A stretch of DNA of 64,000 nt, taken from an uncultured Caulobacterales bacterium. Lineage in GTDB: Bacteria; Pseudomonadota; Alphaproteobacteria; Caulobacterales; Maricaulaceae. Location: NCBI GenBank assembly GCA_937928165.1, contig CALFVT010000002.1:186001-250000 (forward strand). Reading direction: 5' to 3'. Of the stretch, positions 42,222-50,195 are shown one piece after another. How positions within the stretch are numbered: position 1 is the first letter of the stretch; each line of letters opens with the position of its first letter. The notes beneath the pieces are model-generated. The model saw only the letters and a program-made list of their open reading frames with translations. It did no database searches and was not told where the DNA came from. Both the position numbers and the translations under genes were made by a program.

Positions 42222-43166
42222 ATGAGCCTGCGTGTTGCCTTTCAAATGGACCCGATGGAAAGCGTTGATATTCACGGCGACACTAGTTTTGCTTTGGCCG
42301 AAGCCGCGATGCAGCGAGGCATGAGCCTCTTTGAATATGGCCCGCAGCATTTAATCTATGACCGCGGCCGTATTCAAGCCCTTGCTCGCCCCATGACAGT
42401 GACGCGCAAATTGGGCAATCATGCCGCGTTTCAAGACCGCCGCCTTATTGATCTGGAGGCGGATATTGATGTGGTCTGGATGCGCCAAGACCCGCCCTTT
42501 GATATGGCCTATATTACGGCGGCTCATATGCTGGAGCGCCTTAAAGGGAAAACCCTTGTAGTCAATGACCCTGAATGGGTGCGATCTTGCCCTGAAAAAA
42601 TCCTCCCGCTTGATTACCCAGAATTGATGCCTGAGACATTAATCAGCCGCGATAAAGGCGCGATTGATGCCTTTCGCGCGGAGTATAAAGACATTATCTT
42701 AAAGCCGCTATTTGGTAACGGCGGGGCGGGGGTGTTTCGCGTCAAGGCCGATGATAGTAATTATGCCTCTATTCTTGAGATGTTTTTTGAAAGCTCCCGC
42801 GAACCTATTATCGCGCAGGCCTTTCTGAAAGATGTTGCGAAAGGGGATAAGCGTGTCTTGATTATTGACGGCGAAGCGGTGGGCGCGATTAACCGTGTGC
42901 CGCAAAAGGGCGAAACCCGTTCGAATATGCATGTGGGCGGTAAGGCGGTTCCCTCGGAATTGACCGAAGATGATCTTAAAATCTGCCGCGCCATTGGCCC
43001 CATGCTGAAGGCACGCGGGCAAATCCTTGTGGGAATTGATGTCATCGGTGATAAAATGACCGAGATTAATATTACCTCCCCTACGGGCGTGCAGGAACTT
43101 AAACGCTTTAGCGGTATTGATGCGGCCAGCCTGTCTTGGGACGCCATTGAAAAGCGGCTTGGTTAA
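42222..43166 (+). CDS. gshB: Glutathione synthase
   Basis: ATP-grasp ligase joining gamma-glutamylcysteine and glycine. The 314 residues show the N-terminal FQMDPMESVDIHGDTSFALA, then ILKPLFGNGGAGVFRV, AINRVPQKGETRSNMHVGG and the C-terminal EINITSPTGVQEL, all hallmark sites of GshB. An AGGAG site precedes the ATG. The partner gshA is not in the window. It supplies the thiol used by glyoxalase I. Confidence 0.97.
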   Translation: MSLRVAFQMDPMESVDIHGDTSFALAEAAMQRGMSLFEYGPQHLIYDRGRIQALARPMTVTRKLGNHAAFQDRRLIDLEADIDVVWMRQDPPFDMAYITAAHMLERLKGKTLVVNDPEWVRSCPEKILPLDYPELMPETLISRDKGAIDAFRAEYKDIILKPLFGNGGAGVFRVKADDSNYASILEMFFESSREPIIAQAFLKDVAKGDKRVLIIDGEAVGAINRVPQKGETRSNMHVGGKAVPSELTEDDLKICRAIGPMLKARGQILVGIDVIGDKMTEINITSPTGVQELKRFSGIDAASLSWDAIEKRLG

Positions 43167-43174
43167 GGTCATAT

Positions 43175-44572
43175 TTAAAACCGCTTAAATAATTGCCGCA
43201 GCCGCAGGCTCAGCAATATCGACGCGCATAAGAGCCCGCTTAAAAGGCCGTACCAGACGCCTTTTGCGCCAAGGCTGCTGTGGAGCCCAAGGTAATAAGC
43301 CACGGCAAAGCCAATGCCCCAATAGCTAATACAGGTTAAAATCATCGGCCAGCGCACGTCTTTCATGCCGCGTAATATTTGATTGGCTGACACTTGTACG
43401 GCGTCAAAGAGCATGAATCCGGCGGCAATCGGCAGGAATGTAACGACCATGGCCAAGACGCCGGCGGCGTCTTCGGCGCTGTCTTGCATATAAAGACCAG
43501 CTACCGCTTCGGGGAACAGCCAAATAGGAATCCCAATCAGACTAATAGAGGCGATAGCCCATATTACTGTCGCCCATGTCACCCGGCCAAGAGCGGGCTT
43601 TGAGCCGGCGCCCACCGCAAGTCCCGCTCGCGCCGCCCCGCCCATAGCAAAGCCCCAGGGCAGCATATAGGCCAAAGAGGTGACATTTAGCGCTATCTGA
43701 TAGGCGGCGACTTCGAGCGTGCCAATGCGGCCTATAATTAAAACGCAGGCATTAAATAACATGCCTTCAAAAAATGTTGTCAAGCTAATTGGCCAGCCCA
43801 GTTGAAACACCTCTTTTAGCCGGGCGGGATCAAGGCGGTGGAAATTTGTGAAAATATCAAATTCCCGAGAGTCTTTGTCCCAATACACATAGGCCATAAA
43901 CATGATAAAGGAGATAAAGGCCGCAAGGGCGGAGGCGATTCCGGCCCCAACAAGCCCAAGCTGCGGTGCGCCGAGAGCGCCAAAAATAAGCAGCCAATTT
44001 AAAAATGCATTTATGCCAATGGTTATCAGCACAATCCATAGCGGCACAGTAGTTTTCCCCAGCACGGCGAGGTAATTCCGCAGCACCATGATCCCAAGGG
44101 CGAAAGGCCAGCCAAACATCACCATTTTAACATAGCTTCCCGCTTTTTGTGATAATATCGGGTCTTGCCCAAGAGCGGTTAAAGCGGCTTCGGCGTTCCA
44201 TGTAATTACCATAACAATCGGTGTGAAGAAAATAATGAGCCATAGCGCCGCGCGCACAGAGCGGCGCACATCTTTGCGGTTAGTTTTATCCGCCCCAAGG
44301 GCTTGGCTGACCATAGGGGTGACGGCCATGGCAGGGCCAAAACCTAACATCCAAAGAGCAAAATAAATCACAAGGCCGAGGGAGGAGGCGGCGAGGTCTT
44401 CGGGGCCAAGGCGGCCAATCATAATCACGTCAATGGTTAAAACGGACATTTGCGCCAGCTGGGCAATGGCCATGGGCCAGCCGAGCTTAAAGCTTGCCCA
44501 AAGCTCGCTACGAAACCGGGTGATGTCTTCAGGCGGCGTTTGCGCGCTGGATATTGGAACTATTTCAGTCAT
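43175..44572 (-). CDS. MATE family multidrug efflux transporter
   Basis: Inner-membrane drug/cation antiporter of 465 residues with about 12 helices in two halves. Signatures: LAQMSVLTIDVIMIGRLGPE in the first half and LGWPISLTTFFEGMLFNACV in the second, typical of the NorM group. Substrates are not readable. It is convergent with gshB (8-bp gap). It is the last protein-coding gene before the structured gene-free region. Confidence 0.95.
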   Translation of the reverse strand: MTEIVPISSAQTPPEDITRFRSELWASFKLGWPMAIAQLAQMSVLTIDVIMIGRLGPEDLAASSLGLVIYFALWMLGFGPAMAVTPMVSQALGADKTNRKDVRRSVRAALWLIIFFTPIVMVITWNAEAALTALGQDPILSQKAGSYVKMVMFGWPFALGIMVLRNYLAVLGKTTVPLWIVLITIGINAFLNWLLIFGALGAPQLGLVGAGIASALAAFISFIMFMAYVYWDKDSREFDIFTNFHRLDPARLKEVFQLGWPISLTTFFEGMLFNACVLIIGRIGTLEVAAYQIALNVTSLAYMLPWGFAMGGAARAGLAVGAGSKPALGRVTWATVIWAIASISLIGIPIWLFPEAVAGLYMQDSAEDAAGVLAMVVTFLPIAAGFMLFDAVQVSANQILRGMKDVRWPMILTCISYWGIGFAVAYYLGLHSSLGAKGVWYGLLSGLLCASILLSLRLRQLFKRF

Positions 44573-44712
44573 GGAGAATCTTTTTTAATGAGAGGCCAAT
44601 CGGCCAAAATACAAGTAGAATACAAGGCGGTGGTTTAGAGATAACATCCCAGCGATAATGTATTCATTTGAGCCTCCAAGCCGTCCATATCCTGCGCGGC
44701 TATCATTAAAAG

Positions 44713-44762
44713 ATAAGTGCCTTTAGACTCTCGCCGTTCATCTGTCAAAAGAAAACACTTAT
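44713..44762. other. Inverted repeat, possible RNA hairpin
   Basis: Arms ATAAGTG and CACTTAT enclose CTTTAGAC and GTCAAAAG (7 of 8 paired) around a 15-base loop. Total about 14 paired bases with small internal loops. Confidence 0.6.
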
Positions 44763-44796
44763 GGTTGATAGGGGTGAGTTATGAATGTGCCAGCAC

Positions 44797-44823
44797 AAAA
44801 CCCCCCGCGCCCCTCAGCGCGGG
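44797..44823 (-). terminator. Possible terminator hairpin on the minus strand
   Basis: On the minus strand CCCGCGC, six loop bases, GCGCGGG, then GGG and TTTT. The T run is short, so this is a weaker terminator candidate. It would end a transcript reading from about 45.0 kb down through the 20-bp hairpin. Confidence 0.45.
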
Positions 44824-44838
44824 TTGATAAAACGGACT

Positions 44839-44904
44839 GCCTATGAAGCGAAAGCTTGACGGGAGACCTAAAATATATGTTTCGCAAGCTTTCGCTTCGT
44901 AGGC
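44839..44904. other. Long inverted repeat, 20-bp arms
   Basis: Arms 44839-44858 (GCCTATGAAGCGAAAGCTTG) and 44885-44904 (CAAGCTTTCGCTTCGTAGGC) pair with a single mismatch (a G-U pair in one RNA sense). The loop is 26 bases. A further GGACT/AGTCC pair lies outside (44834-44838 and 44920-44924), with a 15-base bulge on one side. The most stable local structure in the window that I could see. Confidence 0.8.
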
Positions 44905-44972
44905 GGCATATTTTTGCGCAGTCCAGGACCGGAATGGATCTATCCGCTGCAACCAAAGTACGGCGATACAGC

Positions 44973-44992
44973 CAGCGAAGGTTAATTCGCTG
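44973..44992. other. Short hairpin CAGCGAA/TTCGCTG
   Basis: Perfect 7-bp arms around a 6-base loop (GGTTAA), flanked by a looser CGGC/GCCG outer pairing (44961-44964 and 45006-45009). Part of the structured gene-free region. Confidence 0.55.
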
Positions 44993-45182
44993 CGTTTACC
45001 GCTATGCCGGCACCTTTACGGAAAGCCAACCTACGCTTGCCTGTCCCAAAAGGTGATAAGCCTAAGATAACCCCGCCGGCTCGCCCGTGGATATATTTAT
45101 GACGTTTTATCGGGCCGCTCTCTTAAGAGGCATCCGAAAAAGTGATTTTACATTTTTCAAATAAACCTACATTGTGGCTGTC

Positions 45183-45692
45183 ATGCGCGGCCTTGCTGTT
45201 AAATATGTTATCCTTATTCCTGCCTTATTGGCCGGGTGTACTCAAATGGAGCCGCCTATTTGCCTTGCGGTATCATCATCAGATTATAGCTGCGAGACAT
45301 TTGAAGCTCCGGCGGCGTTTAATCTTAAAGTTAAAGGCACGGGTGAGATTATCTCTTTAATGCGAAAGGGTGAGTGTAAACCGAACCCGCCTGCATCGGC
45401 TTTAATGCTAGACGGGTATAATAATAAAATGTCGCCCCATGAAAGTTACACATCTATCATCTCATATAAACTTAAAGACCAAGGCCAAAGTTTACAGGCC
45501 TATGACATAAGATTAGAATTAGGGTCTGATAAATTTGAATATTTTAACTGTGCCCATATTGCCGCAATTTCCGCTTATGGATATCTTCCGGATTTACCTA
45601 AAGCCTATAAATCTTCGAGATTTGTCGAAACGGCAAAAATATCACTTAAGACCCTGACATGTGATGATGAGGGCTGTGAGCGCAGGCATTAA
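45183..45692 (+). CDS. Small Cys-containing lipoprotein, unknown function
   Basis: I do not recognise this 169-residue protein. It has a short signal peptide with a lipobox (LLAGC, Cys about 19). Further Cys residues in the mature part (CLAVS, CETF, CKPN, CAHI, CDDEGC) suggest disulfides in the periplasm. I use the ATG at 45183; a GTG at 45174 is the alternative. It sits alone after the structured region. The two end cysteines (TCDDEGCERRH) are close to a metal- or disulfide-type pair. Confidence 0.7.
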   Translation: MRGLAVKYVILIPALLAGCTQMEPPICLAVSSSDYSCETFEAPAAFNLKVKGTGEIISLMRKGECKPNPPASALMLDGYNNKMSPHESYTSIISYKLKDQGQSLQAYDIRLELGSDKFEYFNCAHIAAISAYGYLPDLPKAYKSSRFVETAKISLKTLTCDDEGCERRH

Positions 45693-45797
45693 ATAATTTC
45701 CCCTGAGCCGCTTTAATTTCGCTCAGATAGATTAGACTTAGATCCGCGTAATATGTGTCAAAGCTTAGCTTTCCCCAATAAGCTTATCCTAGCTATC

Positions 45798-46355
45798 TTA
45801 TCGCGGCGCGCGTTTTGCGAGAATACGTTGCAGGGTACGGCGGTGCATATTCAGGCGGCGGGCGGTTTCAGAGACATTTTTCCCGCAAAGCTCATAGACC
45901 CGCTGGATATGCTCCCAGCGCACCCGGTCTGCTGACATCGGGTTTTCCGGCGGGGCGGGGGCCATATCCCGCGGCGCGAGCAAAGCTTTGCACACATCAT
46001 CGGCGTCGGCGGGCTTGGCGAGGTAATCTACGGCCCCGCGTTTAATTGCAGACACAGCAGTGGCGAGATTGCCGTAACCCGTGAGCATAATAATCTTACA
46101 ATCTTCGCGGGCCGCATGTAGGGCGTCCACCACATCAAGGCCGTTGCCGTCTTCAAGGCGCATATCCACAACCGCAAAGGCTGGAGGATTATTCCGCGCA
46201 ATCAGCCGGGCTTCAGTCACCGTCTCGGCGGTGGTGACGTCAAATCCGCGCTGGGTGAGGGCGCGGCCGAGGCGGGTGCGTAGCGGGCCGTCATCGTCTA
46301 AGATCATGAGGCTGCAATCATTGGGAAGTTTATAGTCAGCGGGTAAAGAGCTCAT
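45798..46355 (-). CDS. regA: Global redox response regulator RegA/PrrA/ActR
   Basis: Response regulator of 185 residues. The receiver has Asp64 as phospho-acceptor (VVDMRLEDG) and the Lys in YLAKP. A Pro-rich linker (PAPPENP) and a Fis-type HTH (SADRVRWEHIQRVYELC; SETARRLNMHRRTLQRILA) follow, nearly identical in all RegA family members. It controls respiration, photosynthesis, carbon and nitrogen fixation genes in response to oxygen and redox state in relatives. It lies 86 bp from the RegB gene on the same strand, with SenC beyond. Confidence 0.97.
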   Translation of the reverse strand: MSSLPADYKLPNDCSLMILDDDGPLRTRLGRALTQRGFDVTTAETVTEARLIARNNPPAFAVVDMRLEDGNGLDVVDALHAAREDCKIIMLTGYGNLATAVSAIKRGAVDYLAKPADADDVCKALLAPRDMAPAPPENPMSADRVRWEHIQRVYELCGKNVSETARRLNMHRRTLQRILAKRAPR

Positions 46356-46377
46356 AAGGGTCTGCCTTTCTATATTA

Positions 46378-46387
46378 CCTACGTAGG
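46378..46387. promoter_or_regulatory. Perfect 10-bp palindrome upstream of regA
   Basis: CCTACGTAGG lies 23 bp upstream of the regA start, between regB and regA. It may be an operator or part of a promoter. No matched regulator is known to me. Confidence 0.3.
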
Positions 46388-46441
46388 AAGCTGCGCTATG
46401 AGATCAATATGACAGGACAGAATGCCGCATTTTCTGTTTGC

Positions 46442-47848
46442 CTATGGAGGCAAGGCTTCATGAGTCTGGCTTATATCTAACCGCTTACGGGGCCAGTTTA
46501 AGATAATCACTGCCCCGCCAATGGATTTATCACGGCCAAATGTAACCCGTCCACCTGTCCGTTCAATCAGGGTTTTCGCAATAAAAACGCCGAGGCCAAG
46601 CCCACCGGCTTTACTGTCTTTGAGGCGTCCGGATATATAAGGCTCGCCAAGGCGGTCGCGCACACGCGGATCAAAGCCGGGGCCGTCATCGGATATGATG
46701 ATTTTAATTTGATCACTATCCCATGTCGTCTCAATTTTAACCATTGAATGCGCAAAATCCATGGCATTTTCGATGAAGTTTTTAAGGCTAAAAATAAGCT
46801 CTGCTTGGCGGGCAAGGCGCGGCGACGGTTCATGGCCGTCAATATGGATGTCAATTTTAACAGGGCCAGACTCTGAGAAATAAGGTGAGGCGGCCTCGCT
46901 GATAAGATCTTCAAATGATAGGCTATTGTGAACGGGGTCTTTTTCGTCCCCGCGTGAGGAAAGCTGGTGCAATATATCTCGGCATCTTTCTGCTTGGGAA
47001 TGAAGCAGGGCTGCATCCTCCGCTAGCGGGCTTTTGGGGGGAATTTCTCGGAGCATTTCTTTGGCGGTAATCTGTATAGTCGCCAACGGCGTGCCCAGCT
47101 CATGGGCAGCGGCAGCGGCGAGGCTGCCCAGAGCGGCGAGTTTTTGCTCATCGGCTAATACCGCCTGTGTGGAGGCGAGGGCTTCGGACATGCGCCGGGT
47201 CTCAAGGGCGGCCCCCCATGTATAAAGTGAGCTAAAGCCAATGCCGACCATAAGAGCAATCCAGCCGCCAAAAGTGTAAATCTCCGGCAAATCAAACCCA
47301 CTTTCTATATGCCACGGCAAAGGGCGGTGATAAAATAATAGCGCTAGTGAGGCCGCAATGGTCAGGCCGGATAAGGTCGTAAAGACTTTCCAGTTTAACG
47401 TAGTGGCGGCGGTCACAACAGGGGCGAGAAATAATAAGGCAAAGGGGTTCACCATGCCCCCCGTTAACCAGAGCAAAACCGAGAGATGAATCACGTCATA
47501 GCCAAGTTGGCAAACCGCCTCGGCATCGCTGACGCGGCGGTCAAGAGGCAGGCTCAAGGTGAGGGCAATATTTAAGATAACGCTAAGGCTAATAACGCCT
47601 AATCCGAACCAAACCGGTAAATCATAACCAAGCCCCCATTTAATTAAAATAAAGGATAGGGCTTGCCCCATAACCGCCGTCCAGCGCAAAGTAATTAAAG
47701 TTGATCGCCGTAGCCGCCCTGATGTGTGGGGTGAAATGCGAAATAAATGTGTATTATCCGGCGGCGCGCCTGTGCCGAGGGGTAAAGCTTTAAAGCGAGA
47801 AAACAGCCGGTCCATATTCTTAAAGGGTGTATTGAAGCGGTGAGCCAT
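46442..47848 (-). CDS. regB: Redox-sensing histidine kinase RegB/PrrB/ActS
   Basis: Membrane sensor kinase of 468 residues from the ATG at 47848 (AGGCG-like site upstream). Six helices lie in the first 220 residues. The quinone-sensing loop GGMVNPF is at about 130-136, the H-box His is 249 (AAAAHELGTPLATI), and the redox Cys is 289 (AERCRDIL), equal to Cys265 of R. capsulatus RegB. The ATPase domain has ENAMDFA, DDGPGFD and GGLGLGVFI. It is divergent from senC. The whole trio is the classic redox-control locus of alphaproteobacteria. Confidence 0.96.
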   Translation of the reverse strand: MAHRFNTPFKNMDRLFSRFKALPLGTGAPPDNTHLFRISPHTSGRLRRSTLITLRWTAVMGQALSFILIKWGLGYDLPVWFGLGVISLSVILNIALTLSLPLDRRVSDAEAVCQLGYDVIHLSVLLWLTGGMVNPFALLFLAPVVTAATTLNWKVFTTLSGLTIAASLALLFYHRPLPWHIESGFDLPEIYTFGGWIALMVGIGFSSLYTWGAALETRRMSEALASTQAVLADEQKLAALGSLAAAAAHELGTPLATIQITAKEMLREIPPKSPLAEDAALLHSQAERCRDILHQLSSRGDEKDPVHNSLSFEDLISEAASPYFSESGPVKIDIHIDGHEPSPRLARQAELIFSLKNFIENAMDFAHSMVKIETTWDSDQIKIIISDDGPGFDPRVRDRLGEPYISGRLKDSKAGGLGLGVFIAKTLIERTGGRVTFGRDKSIGGAVIILNWPRKRLDISQTHEALPP

Positions 47849-47966
47849 GGTTTCGCCTAATATAACGAGCGGGCTGTGACAATAGATGTCTTTTAATTTG
47901 GCCAATTTGCCGCTAGGTAAGGCTGCGATTACATGGCATAATTATGCAGATATATAAAGGCGGCTC

Positions 47967-48578
47967 ATGACCCTTAAATCTTTTATCCTACCGGCCATGA
48001 TGGCGTTTGGCCTTTGCGCTTGCCAAGGAGACGTGCCCGCCGCCAGAAGTGGGCCGAATGTCGTGGTGAGCGGCGCCGCTGATATTGGCGGGCCTTTTAC
48101 ATTGGTTAATCAAGACGGCGAGGTGGTGACGGAAAAGACTCTTTTGGGCCGTCCAGTCATTACATATTTCGGCTTTACCTATTGCCCGGATATTTGCCCA
48201 ACGGCTCTGCAATCACTCGGTGCGGCTATGGCCAGTGTTGATCCAAAGGGGGAGTATTTCCAGACCGTCTTATTCTCTGTTGATCCGGAACGTGATACGC
48301 CCGGCGCCCTAAAACAATATATATCTGCGCCTATATTCCCCAAAGGCTTGCAAGGCTTTACGGGTACGCTGGAGCAAGTTGAGGCGGCGAAAACGGCCTA
48401 TAAAATCTACGCGGTTAAAGCCCAAGATGTGGCCGCGAGTGATTACACCGTTGACCATGTCAGCCTGATTTACCTGTTTGATAAAGACGGCGGTTTTGTC
48501 GATGTGTTTACCCACGGTACATCGACGGGGGAGTTAATGCGGGCGCTTGACCGTTATAAACGCGCTAATCCGCTATAG
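47967..48578 (+). CDS. senC: SCO1/SenC/PrrC copper-binding lipoprotein
   Basis: Thioredoxin-fold copper chaperone for cytochrome oxidase assembly, 203 residues. The lipobox gives Cys19. The copper ligands are Cys73 and Cys77 (TYCPDICPT) and His164 (VDHVSL), all present. In RegB-RegA systems SenC/PrrC is encoded beside the kinase and links oxidase function to redox signalling. It is divergent from regB over 118 bp. Confidence 0.96.
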   Translation: MTLKSFILPAMMAFGLCACQGDVPAARSGPNVVVSGAADIGGPFTLVNQDGEVVTEKTLLGRPVITYFGFTYCPDICPTALQSLGAAMASVDPKGEYFQTVLFSVDPERDTPGALKQYISAPIFPKGLQGFTGTLEQVEAAKTAYKIYAVKAQDVAASDYTVDHVSLIYLFDKDGGFVDVFTHGTSTGELMRALDRYKRANPL

Positions 48579-48593
48579 CTATTGCCTTGTTAA

Positions 48594-50195
48594 CTATTGC
48601 TTGACGGCAGAAGAGACTCCAAGACGCTTGAGGTCGGGTTTTTCACCGCCTTGCAGGGCTTCAAGCTCTTTGAGCGTTATTGGTTCTTGCGGGGCGAGCT
48701 GTACGGTCATTATGCCGCCGTCTTGCAAAAACCGGCTAAAATTACGTGTAAGTTCGCTATAAATTGCGCCGTCTTTTTGAGTCAAGGCGGCGAGGCTACC
48801 AATCGCCAGAAGCCCGTTGGCTTGGCGGCGCAGGTCTTTGGGGCTCTGCTCCATCAATAGGCCCGCAAGATTAAACCCGCGCTCAATAATGGATTTATCT
48901 TCAAGGCTCATGGTAAAGCCGTGAAGTTTAAAATTCTCTTGTAAGGCTTGATAAGCATCTGGGCCGCTCTCATTATTTAAATCTTGTATATATTTAAACC
49001 CTGAAAATTGGCCTTTATAATTTAAATCAAACCCGTCCTTCAGATTAAAACTGGCCCCTTCAAGGGTGAGCATATCGGTTTCTTTATTCATTTCTGCCGC
49101 GCTTTGAGAGGAGAAAATAAATTTCTCAAACCCAAGGCTGTTTATGATTTCAAAAAACGGGAGCATATCGGCCGGGATATTATCCCCTTGCCCAAATTTT
49201 AAACTTAAGGCTGGCATGTTTGAATTAATCAGGGTGGTATTGCCCTTTTGGTCGGTGCTTTGCTCAACTATGGGTAAATCTATTGTTATAATATCCGAAG
49301 TTAAATTAAAATCTTTAATGATAACATCGCCCATTTGCGGGTTATTGATAAAGAGCTCTAAAGGCCCGCGGCTATCTTGGGTATCTGGCTTGATGTCAAT
49401 GGGATTAAGCCCGCGCATTTTGGCAGATTTAAGGCTTAGGCTCATGGCGTCATCTGCGCTTGAACGTATGAGAACATCTTCGGCGGCAAAGCGAATATGT
49501 AAATCTTTGGGGTCTTGGCCCCAGCCTAATGTGTCAATTTCAAAGACGGCCTGATCCGCTGTGCCGCTAACGCCTTTAAAAACGGCGGCCTGCGGCCCCC
49601 CTAAGTGGACGTCGTCACGGCTTTCAGACTCATCGCCTGCAGGCTGAGCGCGGCTAAAATCAAGAAGGTCATCAATCTTTTCAATGGCTCCAAGATTTTG
49701 TGCTAGCGGCAGATAAGTCAGTCCTAAATGATCTATTTTAAGGGAAGCAGTGTTATTGTTAATTTTAAGCTTAGACATATCCACAAGATCAGCTTTAGCC
49801 ACGCCGCCGTCCATATGTAGCCCGCCGAGATTAACGGTATTGGCTGTGACGCTGCGGCCATTCTCTGCGGTGATTTTAACGTTTTTAAAGCTATATTGCC
49901 CGCCGCTGCCTAGGCGTTCATCCCATGATATACGCGCGCTGCTCTCCCAAAGCCCGGCCGCTTTTAGGGCCGCTTCGGCGTCTTGGGCTTTGACGCTTCG
50001 TGGGTTGATTCTCAACACATCTCCAATATCGCCGTAATCTGCGCTGTTAATTGTGATATTGACATCACTTACAGCCTCTGTATCGCCTGTCTTCGATTTG
50101 CACCCGCCTATAATCATGATAGAGCTTAGGGTGAGAAGTGAAACAATAGGCCGAATCGATAGGCGCTTATGTGATGGTATTTGGATATAGGACAT
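48594..50195 (-). CDS. Large lipoprotein, unknown function
   Basis: I do not recognise this 533-residue protein. A signal peptide (about 15-31) ends in a lipobox (IIGGC, Cys 32). The rest is mostly predicted beta-rich with repeated short patterns such as TLEGASFNLKDGFDLNYKG and MRGLNPIDIKP, and reads like a periplasmic beta-solenoid or DUF945-like envelope protein. It lies tail to tail with senC (15-bp gap) and its start codon overlaps that of the YgjP-type protease as CATG. Confidence 0.7.
   Translation of the reverse strand: MSYIQIPSHKRLSIRPIVSLLTLSSIMIIGGCKSKTGDTEAVSDVNITINSADYGDIGDVLRINPRSVKAQDAEAALKAAGLWESSARISWDERLGSGGQYSFKNVKITAENGRSVTANTVNLGGLHMDGGVAKADLVDMSKLKINNNTASLKIDHLGLTYLPLAQNLGAIEKIDDLLDFSRAQPAGDESESRDDVHLGGPQAAVFKGVSGTADQAVFEIDTLGWGQDPKDLHIRFAAEDVLIRSSADDAMSLSLKSAKMRGLNPIDIKPDTQDSRGPLELFINNPQMGDVIIKDFNLTSDIITIDLPIVEQSTDQKGNTTLINSNMPALSLKFGQGDNIPADMLPFFEIINSLGFEKFIFSSQSAAEMNKETDMLTLEGASFNLKDGFDLNYKGQFSGFKYIQDLNNESGPDAYQALQENFKLHGFTMSLEDKSIIERGFNLAGLLMEQSPKDLRRQANGLLAIGSLAALTQKDGAIYSELTRNFSRFLQDGGIMTVQLAPQEPITLKELEALQGGEKPDLKRLGVSSAVKQ

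Larger units (their letters stand above)
44573..45182. other. 610-bp gene-free region with several inverted repeats
   Basis: I see no convincing coding sequence here; short open frames lack ribosome-binding sites and family resemblance. Four hairpins are evident: 44713-44762 (7 bp plus 7 of 8 bp arms), 44797-44823 (terminator-like), 44839-44904 (20-bp arms) and 44973-44992 (7-bp arms). Their close packing suggests a small RNA gene or several regulatory elements. I find no tRNA, RNase P, tmRNA or SRP signature. Confidence 0.6.

Noticed and set aside
44856-45056. Small Arg-rich frame in the gene-free region
   Set aside because: No ribosome-binding site, no family match, and it runs through the hairpin arms.
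44573-45182. RNase P RNA, tmRNA, SRP RNA or tRNA in the gene-free region
   Set aside because: None of the invariant sequences (for example AGGAAAGTCC or GGTTCGA) are present; only hairpins are seen.
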